DNA of 64,000 nt from positions 60,812-124,811 of the forward strand of contig JAFRLM010000025.1 in NCBI GenBank assembly GCA_017431225.1. Direction: 5' to 3'. The translations under genes and the position numbers were made by a program. This document shows, in pieces, positions 23,332 to 32,689 of the stretch (position 1 is its first letter; every line of letters starts with the position of its first letter). The stretch comes from Erysipelotrichaceae bacterium (GTDB lineage Bacteria; Bacillota_I; Bacilli_A; Erysipelotrichales; Erysipelotrichaceae). The notes beneath the pieces were generated by a model that was not told the DNA's origin, ran no database searches, and saw only the letters and a list, made by a program, of their open reading frames with translations.

Positions 23332-24909
23332 TTACTTCAGCTCCTGGAGACCCAGTTCCCTCATATAGTTATTAAGCACTTCTGTTGCTCCGGCAATTTC
23401 TTCGTTTGTATTATTTATGTTCGCAAATACAAAATCCAAATCTATTTCAGGTTCTTTCTCTGTGGTATCAACATAACGCGAGATATTCAAATTGAAATCA
23501 TTTTTGGCAATTTCTTCCAAAGAAGCAATATGTGCATATTGTTCGACATCAACACGGTTGATATATGTTTGGACAATTCTATCAATGTCTTGGCCGCGGA
23601 GAACGTTTTGGTCTTTACCCTTTTCATATTCTTTCGACGCATCAATAAAAAGAATATTATCTGCATTACCATTTCTTCTTTTTTTGAAAACTAATAAAGC
23701 AACCGGAATGCTTGTCCCATGAAATAGGTTTGCAGGTAAACCAATTACTGCATCCAGAATATTCTGAGACTCAATGAGATATCTTCTAATTTTCTCTTCT
23801 GCAGCACCTCTAAACAGAACGCCATGAGGGAGCAAAACGGCAACCCTTCCATCATCATCCATGTTATATACCATATGTTCAACAAAAGCCAAATCGGCTT
23901 TTGTTTTCGGAGCAAGAACGCCACAAGAGGAATATCTGGCATCATCAAGATAAGACGGATCACTCGCGGAGTTAGGAGCAGAATATGGCGGGTTAGAAAC
24001 CTGCACAGTAAACAAGATCGGCTTACCATCTTCATAAAAGTTATCGTGACGAAGTGTGTCATCGTTGTATGCTGTAAACTGTCTATATGGAACACCATGT
24101 AAAAGCATATTCATTCGATTCAAGTTATATGTTGTCGAGTTTAGTTCCTGTGAATAAAAATGTCCAACCTTATGCTCTGGAAGACTGTTTTTCACTTCGA
24201 GCAGAAGAGATCCGGAACCAGCACAAGGATCACATGCATTCTTTACTTCTTTTAGACCAACAGTTGCCAACCGGGCAACGAGTTTAGAGGCACATGTAGC
24301 CGTAAAGAATTCGCCAGCTTTTTTACCAGCTCCACTTTGAAACAAGCCAATCAAAATCATATAAGCCGTTCCAAGGTAATCGAACTGTGTATCCTTTACA
24401 GCGAAGCTTAGCGCATCGATTTTCTGCATAACCTTTGAAATCAGCGCTGTGCGTTCTGATACTTCCCTTCCGAGATGATCTGCTTTAAGGTTCATATCAT
24501 TGAACAATCCTCTGAATGCAGCTTCAGATTCCTGACCGATTGTAGAAGCTGTCAAAGAATTTACTGCTTTCTCCAGGTCTTCAACAGTAAATGCATTATC
24601 GTCGATTAACTCAATTAATGAAGACCACATGTTTTTAGGAAGTATAATATAACCTAAATGTTCCAAAGACCACTCTTTCACTACATCGGTATATTTCGGA
24701 TTCGCAAGAGCTTCGCTATAGGTTATTTCATCATCCTTAAGAAGCTCATTCATGTAGTTTTCAGTTTTCTCACTTAAATAGCGATAAAAAATCAGCCCAA
24801 GAATATAGTTTTTGAATTCAGATGCATCCATATTGCCTCTAAATTCGTTCGCAATCGCCCACAATTGTTTTGCTAGTTCATCGGATTTTGCTCTTACATC
24901 TTCCGCCAT
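23332..24909 (-). CDS. hsdM: Type I restriction-modification DNA methyltransferase subunit M
   Basis: A 525-residue N6-adenine methyltransferase subunit. The HsdM N-terminal helical domain spans about 1-150. SAM motif I is DPCAGSGS (227-234), and the catalytic motif is NPPY (306-309). The usual GEFYTP motif appears as GEFFTA (199-204). Length is typical. It starts 11 bases after hsdR ends, with AAGGAGA upstream of the ATG. It methylates the sites chosen by HsdS and so protects the chromosome from HsdR. Confidence 0.97.
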   Translation of the reverse strand: MAEDVRAKSDELAKQLWAIANEFRGNMDASEFKNYILGLIFYRYLSEKTENYMNELLKDDEITYSEALANPKYTDVVKEWSLEHLGYIILPKNMWSSLIELIDDNAFTVEDLEKAVNSLTASTIGQESEAAFRGLFNDMNLKADHLGREVSERTALISKVMQKIDALSFAVKDTQFDYLGTAYMILIGLFQSGAGKKAGEFFTATCASKLVARLATVGLKEVKNACDPCAGSGSLLLEVKNSLPEHKVGHFYSQELNSTTYNLNRMNMLLHGVPYRQFTAYNDDTLRHDNFYEDGKPILFTVQVSNPPYSAPNSASDPSYLDDARYSSCGVLAPKTKADLAFVEHMVYNMDDDGRVAVLLPHGVLFRGAAEEKIRRYLIESQNILDAVIGLPANLFHGTSIPVALLVFKKRRNGNADNILFIDASKEYEKGKDQNVLRGQDIDRIVQTYINRVDVEQYAHIASLEEIAKNDFNLNISRYVDTTEKEPEIDLDFVFANINNTNEEIAGATEVLNNYMRELGLQELK

Positions 24910-24920
24910 TTTCTTTCTCC

Positions 24921-27818
24921 TTAATCGCCTTCTGCAGTAAATTTGTTATAGCTGTCAATCAGGAATTCTTGTATTCCTTCGATGAGCGCTGTAATCTTCA
25001 ACAATCCTTTAACGCCATATCCAATCAAGTCTTGTCGCAAAGATTCTTTAGTAACTGATTTCGCATCAACGAAATACGCATGCAGAATATGTGATACAAG
25101 ATTTGACGCTAATCCATTTGCAGTTGCAAATTCTTCGATATCCGCTTGCATAGTTTCTTTTTCATATTCGTTATAAGCCTCAATAATATCCGCTTCTGGA
25201 TCAAGTTCAAAGAATCTTTCTGAGACGAACGACTTCATAATATCCCGCTTATAACGCATTTTCTCATTATCAGATCTTTCGATTTCTCGAAGAATCAGAT
25301 CAACTGATTTTTTCATCTCGTTCGGATCTTTACGATTAATATCTTTCAAGAGGTTGAGAATGTATACAACGTTGATCTTGTCTGTACGAACAAGTTCAAT
25401 ATTGAAATCTACGTCCACTAGCACAGTATTCTTCAGATCTTTCTTTCGCTTCTCGTAGTAATAGAGATACCAGCTCTTATAATCAGAGTATTCATCTTCG
25501 TCCAGTGTTGGCCATAGATCCGCCCAGTCAAAACGTGAGAACGTCTTTAATGTGCTGAGCGTTCCTGCAATCGTTCTAAATGTAACGACAAAAGAACGAA
25601 TGCCATCTTCCGATTGAAGATTTCCTGCGTCTTCCGGTGTCGGGACTATACGTTTTAATTCGTCGGCCTGATCATAGTAACGCTTAACATAATAATCATA
25701 AGATTGCAGTAAATACGCATTGGGATCGCCGTCTCCTGAATACAGACGTAAAGCGTCGTCTTGTGCTTTTTTGATGTTTCTGTAAGTAACGATCTGCCCA
25801 AATTGTTTAGTTACTCTATCTACACGATTTGTTCTTGAGTATGCCTGAACAAGAGAATGCCAAACAAGGTTTTTATCCAAAAACAGAGTATTTGTCGGCT
25901 TTGAATCGAAACCGGTCAAGAACATATTAACCACGAGTAACAGGTCGATCTGTGGCAGATCCTTCTGTTTCATTCTTTTTGAAATATCTTTACGATATGC
26001 ATCAAATTTAGATAAATCATAATCTGTGCCAAACATTGCGTTATAGTCTTTCATACACTCCTCAAGACTCTCTGAAGCGTGTTGATCGGGGTTTTCCTCC
26101 ATGTCTTGATTAGCTTGATAAGTAAAGATGGCTGCAATTCGATAATTTTTAGGGTTGTGTTCTTTCATGTATCGATAATATTTCATCAATGTTTCGATCT
26201 TATCGATTGCAAATAGAGCCGTAAAAACACTATTGTTTTCAAGCCGTGTATGCTGTTGGAGGTGTTCAAGAATATCATTCGAAATTGCAGAAATTCGCTC
26301 TGGAGAATGATAAAGATCTTCGATATCTATATGGTGTCTCCTGCAATACTCTTCATCATCTAATTCCTTTGGATCAATTCTTCGATCAGGGTAACTCATT
26401 ATTGATAAACTTCGCATATATTCAACCGAAAAGCGAAGGACATTTCCATCGGCGATTGCTTCTTTGATCATGTACTTATGGATGCACGGGTCAAGTTTAC
26501 CTGCATTAAAAATATCTGCCGTTGTTTGACCGTTGGCTCCTTTGTTTTCTTTGAATATTGGCGTGCCAGTAAAACCGATATAGTTAGAGTTTTCAAAGTG
26601 TTTCCGAATCTGTGCATGCATTTTCCCGAACTGGGAACGATGACATTCATCAATTATAAAAACACACTTATGCTTCCTAAAATGGTCCATGATATCGGTA
26701 TATCTATCTGACCTGAGAGCCGTGGCCATTTTCTGGATTGTTGTTATAATAAGAGTTTTTGTTGAATCTTGAAGCGATTTGACAAGATTGTAGGTATTAT
26801 CAGTCTGGTCTACACACCCGGCTTCGAAAGAGTTATACTCATCGATTGTCTGATCGTCAAGATCGCTTCTGTCAACCAAGAAGAACACCTTATCAATACG
26901 ACGATCATCTCTTAACAATGACGCTAGTTTAAAACTCGTTAACGTTTTGCCTGAGCCGGTAGTGTGGAACACATATCCGTTCATGTTTGCCATAATAATG
27001 CGATCAAACGCTCTTTTAACTGCGTAGATTTGGTATGGCCGCATTACAAGAAGAGCGGGTTCTGTATCTTTAATTACATAGTATTTACTAAGCATCTCTG
27101 TAAGAGTCAATTTCGGAAGAAAAGCGCTAGTAAAATCCATCAGTTTATTGATACGGGTATTGGTTTCGTCCGTCCAGAAAAAGGTCAGTGATTTTAGAAT
27201 ATCCTGCTTATGACCAAATGCATCATTTTCATTGATATTTGCGCAATACTTCGTCATTGTACTGTTTGAAATGACGAAAAGCTGAATATATCTGAACAAT
27301 CCTTTAAATGAAAATCTACGGCATCGATTTATCTGATTAATTGCTTCATTGATTTCGATGCCCGGTCGTTTTAATTCTGTTTGAACAACAGGTAAACCGT
27401 TGATAAGAATCGTTACATCGTATCGATTCTTATATAAAACATCACCCTTGTGTTCCGGATCCATCGTGACCTGATGTGTTACTTGATATGTATTCTGGCT
27501 TTCGTCGGACGTAAAAAAATCTACATATATGCTTTTGTTATTGTCTAATTCAAGAACCCATTTTTCCCTAAGGATCTTAGCTGATTCATAAATTGTATGG
27601 TTTTCAAGCCGAATTAAAACTCGATTGAACTCATTGTCAGATAATTCAGCCATACCCTTTGCTTCTGTTAAAGGCTCTGAATTGAGCTTACAGAATTGTT
27701 TTCTGAAATTCGCACAGACATCGTCATAATTCTTTAAATCAACATATTCATAACCAAGATCTTCGAGCCTGTCGATATACAATGATTCAACTTCATATTC
27801 TGACATGACTTTGGGCAT
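24921..27818 (-). CDS. hsdR: Type I restriction endonuclease subunit R
   Basis: A 965-residue ATP-driven translocase and nuclease. The N-terminal PD-(D/E)xK nuclease has Asp134 in NRYDVTIL and Glu148-x-Lys150 in QTELKRP. The SF2 motor shows Walker A TTGSGKT (286-292), DECH (390-393) and later motifs such as FTGTP and YSRTNRV. A helical C-terminal region contacts HsdM. The ATG at 27818 has AGGAGAG. hsdR leads the operon, upstream of hsdM and hsdS. GC content is clearly lower than in the flanking core genes, which suggests transfer. Confidence 0.97.
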   Translation of the reverse strand: MPKVMSEYEVESLYIDRLEDLGYEYVDLKNYDDVCANFRKQFCKLNSEPLTEAKGMAELSDNEFNRVLIRLENHTIYESAKILREKWVLELDNNKSIYVDFFTSDESQNTYQVTHQVTMDPEHKGDVLYKNRYDVTILINGLPVVQTELKRPGIEINEAINQINRCRRFSFKGLFRYIQLFVISNSTMTKYCANINENDAFGHKQDILKSLTFFWTDETNTRINKLMDFTSAFLPKLTLTEMLSKYYVIKDTEPALLVMRPYQIYAVKRAFDRIIMANMNGYVFHTTGSGKTLTSFKLASLLRDDRRIDKVFFLVDRSDLDDQTIDEYNSFEAGCVDQTDNTYNLVKSLQDSTKTLIITTIQKMATALRSDRYTDIMDHFRKHKCVFIIDECHRSQFGKMHAQIRKHFENSNYIGFTGTPIFKENKGANGQTTADIFNAGKLDPCIHKYMIKEAIADGNVLRFSVEYMRSLSIMSYPDRRIDPKELDDEEYCRRHHIDIEDLYHSPERISAISNDILEHLQQHTRLENNSVFTALFAIDKIETLMKYYRYMKEHNPKNYRIAAIFTYQANQDMEENPDQHASESLEECMKDYNAMFGTDYDLSKFDAYRKDISKRMKQKDLPQIDLLLVVNMFLTGFDSKPTNTLFLDKNLVWHSLVQAYSRTNRVDRVTKQFGQIVTYRNIKKAQDDALRLYSGDGDPNAYLLQSYDYYVKRYYDQADELKRIVPTPEDAGNLQSEDGIRSFVVTFRTIAGTLSTLKTFSRFDWADLWPTLDEDEYSDYKSWYLYYYEKRKKDLKNTVLVDVDFNIELVRTDKINVVYILNLLKDINRKDPNEMKKSVDLILREIERSDNEKMRYKRDIMKSFVSERFFELDPEADIIEAYNEYEKETMQADIEEFATANGLASNLVSHILHAYFVDAKSVTKESLRQDLIGYGVKGLLKITALIEGIQEFLIDSYNKFTAEGD

Positions 27819-27949
27819 AAAACTCTCCTAGCTTAAATTATCTAAACTTATTTTTATCAATATATTAATACTATCACTATATTATGGAATATTCTGTAAT
27901 ATTAGTGAAATGAATTAATACTATTTATATCGTCTTAATTGTTCACTTT
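27819..27949. other. AT-rich spacer upstream of hsdR
   Basis: About 130 bases of very AT-rich DNA that must hold the hsdR promoter. I see several TATA-like hexamers but cannot choose one. ATTAATACTAT occurs twice (about 27863 and 27914). No coding potential is seen. Confidence 0.4.
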
Positions 27950-27979
27950 AAAAGAAACCCAATCTTAGAGATCGGGTTT
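27950..27979 (-). terminator. Terminator of the repeat lipoprotein gene
   Basis: AAACCCAATCT/AGATCGGGTTT (one mismatch) with a 3-base loop, followed on the minus strand by TTCTTTT. It lies just after the lipoprotein stop codon and separates it from hsdR. Confidence 0.75.
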
Positions 27980-28002
27980 TTAATCAGAACAGTATATCGG
28001 TT

Positions 28003-29016
28003 TTACTTTGATTGTTCACTTATATACTTCAATCCATCAGGTTCATCTTTGACAGAATGACAAACTTTGCATTTATAACCGATAATCACTTCCTCATCCC
28101 AGGCCTTTTCGTCGACAACCCAGTAATCCTTATTTCCTTTATTGAAATCTTCTTTGTTGTAAATCGCGTCGTGGTTCACGGTGTGTGTAACTGCATCGTG
28201 ATGAACTGTATGTGTCACTGCATCGTGATGAATCGTTTTGTATTCGTCGTCATGATGAACGACTTTCGTAACTCTATCATGATGAACGGTATGTGTAATT
28301 GCATCATGATGTACTGTATGAGAGACTTCTTCCTGCCCACCTTCGGTCCAACTTCTATGAACTACAGTTCCACCACATTGTCCCGAAGCATTCCTGCACT
28401 TTTGCATATCCATGTCCGCGCCGTACTGCATTCCGCAACGATTACACTCATATTTATTTACCACTGTAGGAGCAATATATGGCTGATCAATGATTATTTC
28501 ATCCCATGCTGCCTGATCGACTATAGTTTCATCATAAGCCTCACTTACCACCACGGTTTCATCATAAGCGGCTCTAACCAACACGGTTTCGTCATATCCT
28601 TCTTTATCCACAATTACTTCATCCCATGCAGCCTTATCCACAATTACTTCGTCCCATTCCTTGAAATGACCCTTTTCTTCATGATGGACAATTTGGACTA
28701 TATTTTCCCACTCGTGGACATGTACCTCAACATCAAATGAGGATAATGTTTCGTTGTTTACGACAGCAGAGATTGTACATTCACCATTATCAACCCCAAT
28801 TACTTTTTTGTTTTTAACTATAGCGACATTCTCGTCTGACGAAACAAATTTAACAGAAGATTCATTTGCTCCTTCTGGAGATACTGTATATTCAAAAGCT
28901 TGTTCATCTCCTGCCCCCAAAGCAATTGTTTTGGATTTGAATTGAACATCTTCAACTTTCGCGCCGCATGCACACAAACAAAGAATCAGAAGAATAGAAA
29001 TACTTATTTTTTTCAT
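28003..29016 (-). CDS. Lipoprotein with Ig-like domain and two tandem repeat arrays
   Basis: A 337-residue predicted surface lipoprotein. The signal peptide ends in lipobox LCAC (Cys17). Residues about 22-98 look like a bacterial Ig-like (Big2) domain. Six copies of a 10-residue repeat starting (W/Y)DE follow, with the aromatic at 121, 131, 141, 151, 161 and 171. A zinc-ribbon-like group has Cys191, 194, 207 and 214. Six copies of a 9-residue repeat centred on HHD are at 236, 245, 254, 263, 272 and 281. A seventh WDE (306) and a second CxxC (316, 319) end the protein. Metal binding is plausible. A similar style of repeat occurs in Ig-like surface proteins of gut Firmicutes, from memory only. 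It is not obviously part of the restriction system. Confidence 0.8.
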   Translation of the reverse strand: MKKISISILLILCLCACGAKVEDVQFKSKTIALGAGDEQAFEYTVSPEGANESSVKFVSSDENVAIVKNKKVIGVDNGECTISAVVNNETLSSFDVEVHVHEWENIVQIVHHEEKGHFKEWDEVIVDKAAWDEVIVDKEGYDETVLVRAAYDETVVVSEAYDETIVDQAAWDEIIIDQPYIAPTVVNKYECNRCGMQYGADMDMQKCRNASGQCGGTVVHRSWTEGGQEEVSHTVHHDAITHTVHHDRVTKVVHHDDEYKTIHHDAVTHTVHHDAVTHTVNHDAIYNKEDFNKGNKDYWVVDEKAWDEEVIIGYKCKVCHSVKDEPDGLKYISEQSK

Positions 29017-29036
29017 TATGGTACCTCTTCTTTATC

Positions 29037-29065
29037 ACTATAACAGATTATCTTTTTGTATGTAA
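29037..29065 (-). promoter_or_regulatory. Promoter of the repeat lipoprotein gene
   Basis: On the minus strand, -35 TTACAT (29060-29065) and -10 TATAGT (29037-29042) are 17 bases apart, and AGAGGTAC precedes the ATG. The gene therefore has its own transcript. Confidence 0.6.
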
Positions 29066-29108
29066 AAACGGCAGAAATAATTTATATGAAATTAGTAAAC
29101 ATTCTAAA

Positions 29109-31364
29109 TCAATGCAGAGTGTTTGACTCCGATATGAAACGTTCCCAACCGTTAACTCTCTTTTTCATCCCTTCAACATCCAAAACCCCATTCGCAAATC
29201 CTTTGCGGATCAGCTCTTCAGGAACATATTGATCATATTTTTCAAATACCGGAACTTCTTTAGGATATACAAGTTCTAACGGATCAAATTCTTTGGATGC
29301 TTCTTCGGTAACGATCTCATAGAATTCTTCTTCTGTAACAGACATCGTGAACTGCATGTAATAAGGACGTGAGGAGCTTAATCCTTTCAACCCGAGGCGT
29401 TCACCGCAGCGTAACTTAAGGAAGCGCTCAAGCGCCAGGAAAGCATAGCTTCCAAGCCAAGGAAAAAGTGCCCACATCCTGCCGCCGAGATGCGCTAATG
29501 GCCTTTCCGACATTTCTGACTTTTGGAAAGTTTCTCTTGCGGTCTGCAGACGTGCGACTGCATGACGCATCAGATAAGGATACTGTTTATCTTCAGAAAG
29601 AACAGTATACATACGTTCTAGGATCCGGGTATGGATATCCCCTGCCACATCTCCAAAATAGGCAGGAATATTCCCTTTAACAAGCGTACAGTAAAGCTCA
29701 TGGCGTTTATGATCGACTTCCTCAACGACCCAGACTCTTCCGGCAATGGCGATCTTATCTCCGACCGGCGGAGGCTTGACGATCGTACCCAGTTGTTCGG
29801 AACCGGCATGGACTGTGTATTCGATATTCTCCTGGAATACCGCAAAGAACTTATAGTTGTTAACGACACGTTCACCGGCAAGACCAACGATCAGTCCGCC
29901 GTTTTCGGTACGGTTGATATGATCGATCTCGATCAGATGACGAAGAAGGATCTTATAGTCTTCCTGAGAGATCCGTTTAAAACAGCTTAAAGAAAGAACA
30001 CGTGAAGCCAGCTCCGCAGGAGTCATTTCTCCGTGCGACGCTAAGGTGCTCATCGTCTGATGATATAAAAGACTGTAAGGAAGACGGTCCATACGCGGAG
30101 GTTCAACAAAACGTTCCTCGATATATAACTGCACCAGTGCGATGCCCTGGATCAGATACCAGGGAATGCTGTCCGGCAGCATGTCTCTTGCTTCCTGATG
30201 GTCTTCCCGCATGACGAACCACATTTCCGAGGGATCTCCCCTTCTTCCGGTCCTGCCCATACGCTGCAGGAATCCAGAAACGGTAAACGGAGCGTCGATC
30301 TGGAAAGCGCGTTCCAGTCTTCCGATATCGATCCCGAGCTCCAGTGTTGCGGTTGCACATACAGACATTAAGGAATCGTCATCCTTCATATCATTTTCAG
30401 CGCTCTCTCTGTAGGATGCGGACAGATTACCATGATGGATCAGAAAACGATCAGGTTCGTGATTGACCTCACAATACTGACGGAGGTTCTGGCAGACAGA
30501 TTCGCATTCCTCGCGGGAATTGGTAAAGATCAGACATTTTCTGCCACGGGTATGTTCAAAGATATAGCCGAGTCCCGGATCCGCCGCGAACGGCGCCTTA
30601 TCGCTTGCTTCTTCGATCAGAGGGGTTACGACATCGATATCTTTTCCTTCATCGGCCTGCGGAGCACTGTTATAGAAGTGTTCCATGCTGAGACGCCAGA
30701 CTTCTTTTCCTCCGTCGAATTTAGGAATGACAGTTCCCCTTTTGCTACCGGCCGATAAGAATTTCCCTGCATCCTGCGGATTGCCGATCGTCGCGGATAA
30801 GCCGATCCGGCGCGGATCACAGCCGGCAAGACGGCAGAGTCTCTCGATCAGACAGAATGTCTGCAGACCGCGGTCGCCACGCAATAAGGAATGGATCTCA
30901 TCGATCACGATAAAACGAAGATCTCCAAATAAGGATGGGATCTCCATGTGTTTATTGATAAGTAAAGATTCCAAAGACTCCGGAGTGATCTGCAGGATCC
31001 CGGAGGGTTTCTTTAATAGTTTTCTTTTCTGACTCTGAGCAACATCGCCGTGCCAGCGCCGGACTTCGATCCCGGCATCCTCGCACAGCTCGTTCAGTCT
31101 CCCGAACTGGTCATTGATCAGCGCTTTTAAAGGAGCGATATATAAAACGCCGACCGTCTTGGAAGGATCTTCCTCCAGCAGCGTCAGGATCGGAAAGAAA
31201 GCTGCTTCCGTTTTGCCTGAAGCTGTGGATGCTGTTAAAAGCACATTCTGATCGGTATTGAAGATCGCGTCTCCGGCAGCGTTCTGCACGCTGCGCAGAC
31301 TTTTCCATCCGGAACGGTAGATATAGTCCTGGATAAAAGGCGCGTAACGTTCAAAGACATTCAT
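29109..31364 (-). CDS. Lhr/BrxHI-like SF2 DNA helicase
   Basis: A 751-residue ATP-dependent helicase. Motif I is ASTASGKT (45-52), motif II DEIH (155-158), motif III SATIG (190-194) and motif VI QRMGRTGRRG (367-376). The long C-terminal part, with winged-helix and Lhr-type segments, resembles the Lhr-like helicase BrxHI found in some BREX phage-defence systems. It overlaps the ATPase gene by four bases (ATGA), so the three-gene operon is translationally coupled. GC content is close to the core genome. No nuclease motif is seen. The exact subfamily needs a profile search. Confidence 0.88.
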   Translation of the reverse strand: MNVFERYAPFIQDYIYRSGWKSLRSVQNAAGDAIFNTDQNVLLTASTASGKTEAAFFPILTLLEEDPSKTVGVLYIAPLKALINDQFGRLNELCEDAGIEVRRWHGDVAQSQKRKLLKKPSGILQITPESLESLLINKHMEIPSLFGDLRFIVIDEIHSLLRGDRGLQTFCLIERLCRLAGCDPRRIGLSATIGNPQDAGKFLSAGSKRGTVIPKFDGGKEVWRLSMEHFYNSAPQADEGKDIDVVTPLIEEASDKAPFAADPGLGYIFEHTRGRKCLIFTNSREECESVCQNLRQYCEVNHEPDRFLIHHGNLSASYRESAENDMKDDDSLMSVCATATLELGIDIGRLERAFQIDAPFTVSGFLQRMGRTGRRGDPSEMWFVMREDHQEARDMLPDSIPWYLIQGIALVQLYIEERFVEPPRMDRLPYSLLYHQTMSTLASHGEMTPAELASRVLSLSCFKRISQEDYKILLRHLIEIDHINRTENGGLIVGLAGERVVNNYKFFAVFQENIEYTVHAGSEQLGTIVKPPPVGDKIAIAGRVWVVEEVDHKRHELYCTLVKGNIPAYFGDVAGDIHTRILERMYTVLSEDKQYPYLMRHAVARLQTARETFQKSEMSERPLAHLGGRMWALFPWLGSYAFLALERFLKLRCGERLGLKGLSSSRPYYMQFTMSVTEEEFYEIVTEEASKEFDPLELVYPKEVPVFEKYDQYVPEELIRKGFANGVLDVEGMKKRVNGWERFISESNTLH

Positions 31365-32689
31365 ATCGTGAACTCCGTATATCCGGGATCTGCCTCATTC
31401 GATACCGCTTCTGATTTTGTAAAGGAGAATTCCTCGGATTCCAGTAGTTCCCCGATCTTCATTCCCGGGTTCTGGTATAAGAGGTCCAGAAGCTCGATAA
31501 AGTCACGGATCACTTCACGCGGTGTGATATTCTGATCCGCGCCGATACGGCTGTATTCGATGCGGATGAATCCGGCAAGGTCCTCTGTCATTAAAGATCT
31601 CGGATAACCATAAAGACCGGCATGCATATCTGCCAGTTTCTCGCAAAGCACCAGCATCTCTTCCGCAGACAACGGTTCCAGACGAATGACCGGAGCCAAA
31701 AGATCACGTGCTCCCGGACGGGAGAAACGTCCTTCTGCCAGACGGGAACGCAAAGCTTCGTAGCTATAAACACCGCGTCGCTTGTCTTCTAAAGCCTGCG
31801 GGGTCGCGCCCATGATGATACCGAGATACTTCGCCTTTCCCTGAAGGGTGTCATTATACATCGTCAGCATCTTTTCGTAGTTGTACTGACGGGTGATCGA
31901 ATTGGGGATCTTGTAGATATTGACCAGCTCATCGATCATGATCATCATTCCCGAATATCCGGCCAGCCGGAAGAAGGTCGCAAAGAGTTTGAGATAATCG
32001 TACCAGTCATCATCGGTGATGATCATATTTACACCAAGTGCATCCCTGGCTTCACTCTTTAAGGAATATTCCGCACGGAACCACCGTACGACTTTGGATT
32101 TTGTTTCGTCATCGCCATTTACATAGGCATGGTAATAAGCGGACAGCAGCTTTGCGAATTCAAAGCCGTGGACAAGCTCACTGACCGAAGAAGTCACCGC
32201 GTAGATCCTTTTATCCGTTGCCTGTGTAAGTGCCGGATCGCCCGGCATAAGTCCGGTCGTCTGTGCTGCTTCACTTTGTACAGAACTGATCCAGCGGTCT
32301 AAGACAAGCGTTAATGCTCCGCCTTCCGGTTTTGTCTTAGTTGAAAGGTTTCCGATCAGTTCGCGATATGTTGCCAGTCCCTGACCGCGGGTACCCTGCA
32401 GTCTTCTCTCCGGAGAAAGATCGGCATCGGCAACGATAAAGCCGCGGTCCATGACATAATTGCGGATCGTCTGCAGCAAAAAACTCTTACCGGAGCCATA
32501 TCGTCCAACGATAAAGCGGAAGGAAGCTCCTCCTTCCGAGATGATATCAACATCATGGAGTAAAGCTTCGATCTCGTTTTTACGTCCCACGGTGATATAC
32601 GGCAGGCCGATACGCGGAACGACACCGCCTTTTAAGGAATTAAGCACTGTCTGCGCTATGCGCTTCGGGACTTTCTTCTGTTCGCTCAT
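31361..32689 (-). CDS. BrxD-like ATP-binding protein (DUF2791 family)
   Basis: A 442-residue AAA+/ORC-like P-loop ATPase. Walker A is GRYGSGKS (62-69) and Walker B is MMIMIDEL (Asp253-Glu254), followed by GIIMGATPQALED (290-302), as in the DUF2791/BrxC-BrxD group of BREX systems. The N-terminus RIGLPYITVGRKNEIEALL is typical of the family. It starts inside the stop codon of the TerB-type gene and ends inside the start codon of the helicase. It probably couples ATP binding to loading of the helicase, which is an inference from BREX-like pairs. Confidence 0.85.
   Translation of the reverse strand: MSEQKKVPKRIAQTVLNSLKGGVVPRIGLPYITVGRKNEIEALLHDVDIISEGGASFRFIVGRYGSGKSFLLQTIRNYVMDRGFIVADADLSPERRLQGTRGQGLATYRELIGNLSTKTKPEGGALTLVLDRWISSVQSEAAQTTGLMPGDPALTQATDKRIYAVTSSVSELVHGFEFAKLLSAYYHAYVNGDDETKSKVVRWFRAEYSLKSEARDALGVNMIITDDDWYDYLKLFATFFRLAGYSGMMIMIDELVNIYKIPNSITRQYNYEKMLTMYNDTLQGKAKYLGIIMGATPQALEDKRRGVYSYEALRSRLAEGRFSRPGARDLLAPVIRLEPLSAEEMLVLCEKLADMHAGLYGYPRSLMTEDLAGFIRIEYSRIGADQNITPREVIRDFIELLDLLYQNPGMKIGELLESEEFSFTKSEAVSNEADPGYTEFTI

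Noticed and set aside
28120..28640. CRISPR-like periodic sequence
   Set aside because: The 27- and 30-base periods are in-frame protein repeats inside a lipoprotein gene; there are no unique spacers and no cas genes.
28012..28740. 242-codon plus-strand frame opposite the repeat lipoprotein
   Set aside because: Its repeats are only the complement of the HHD and WDE repeats; the minus strand has signal peptide, lipobox, promoter and terminator.
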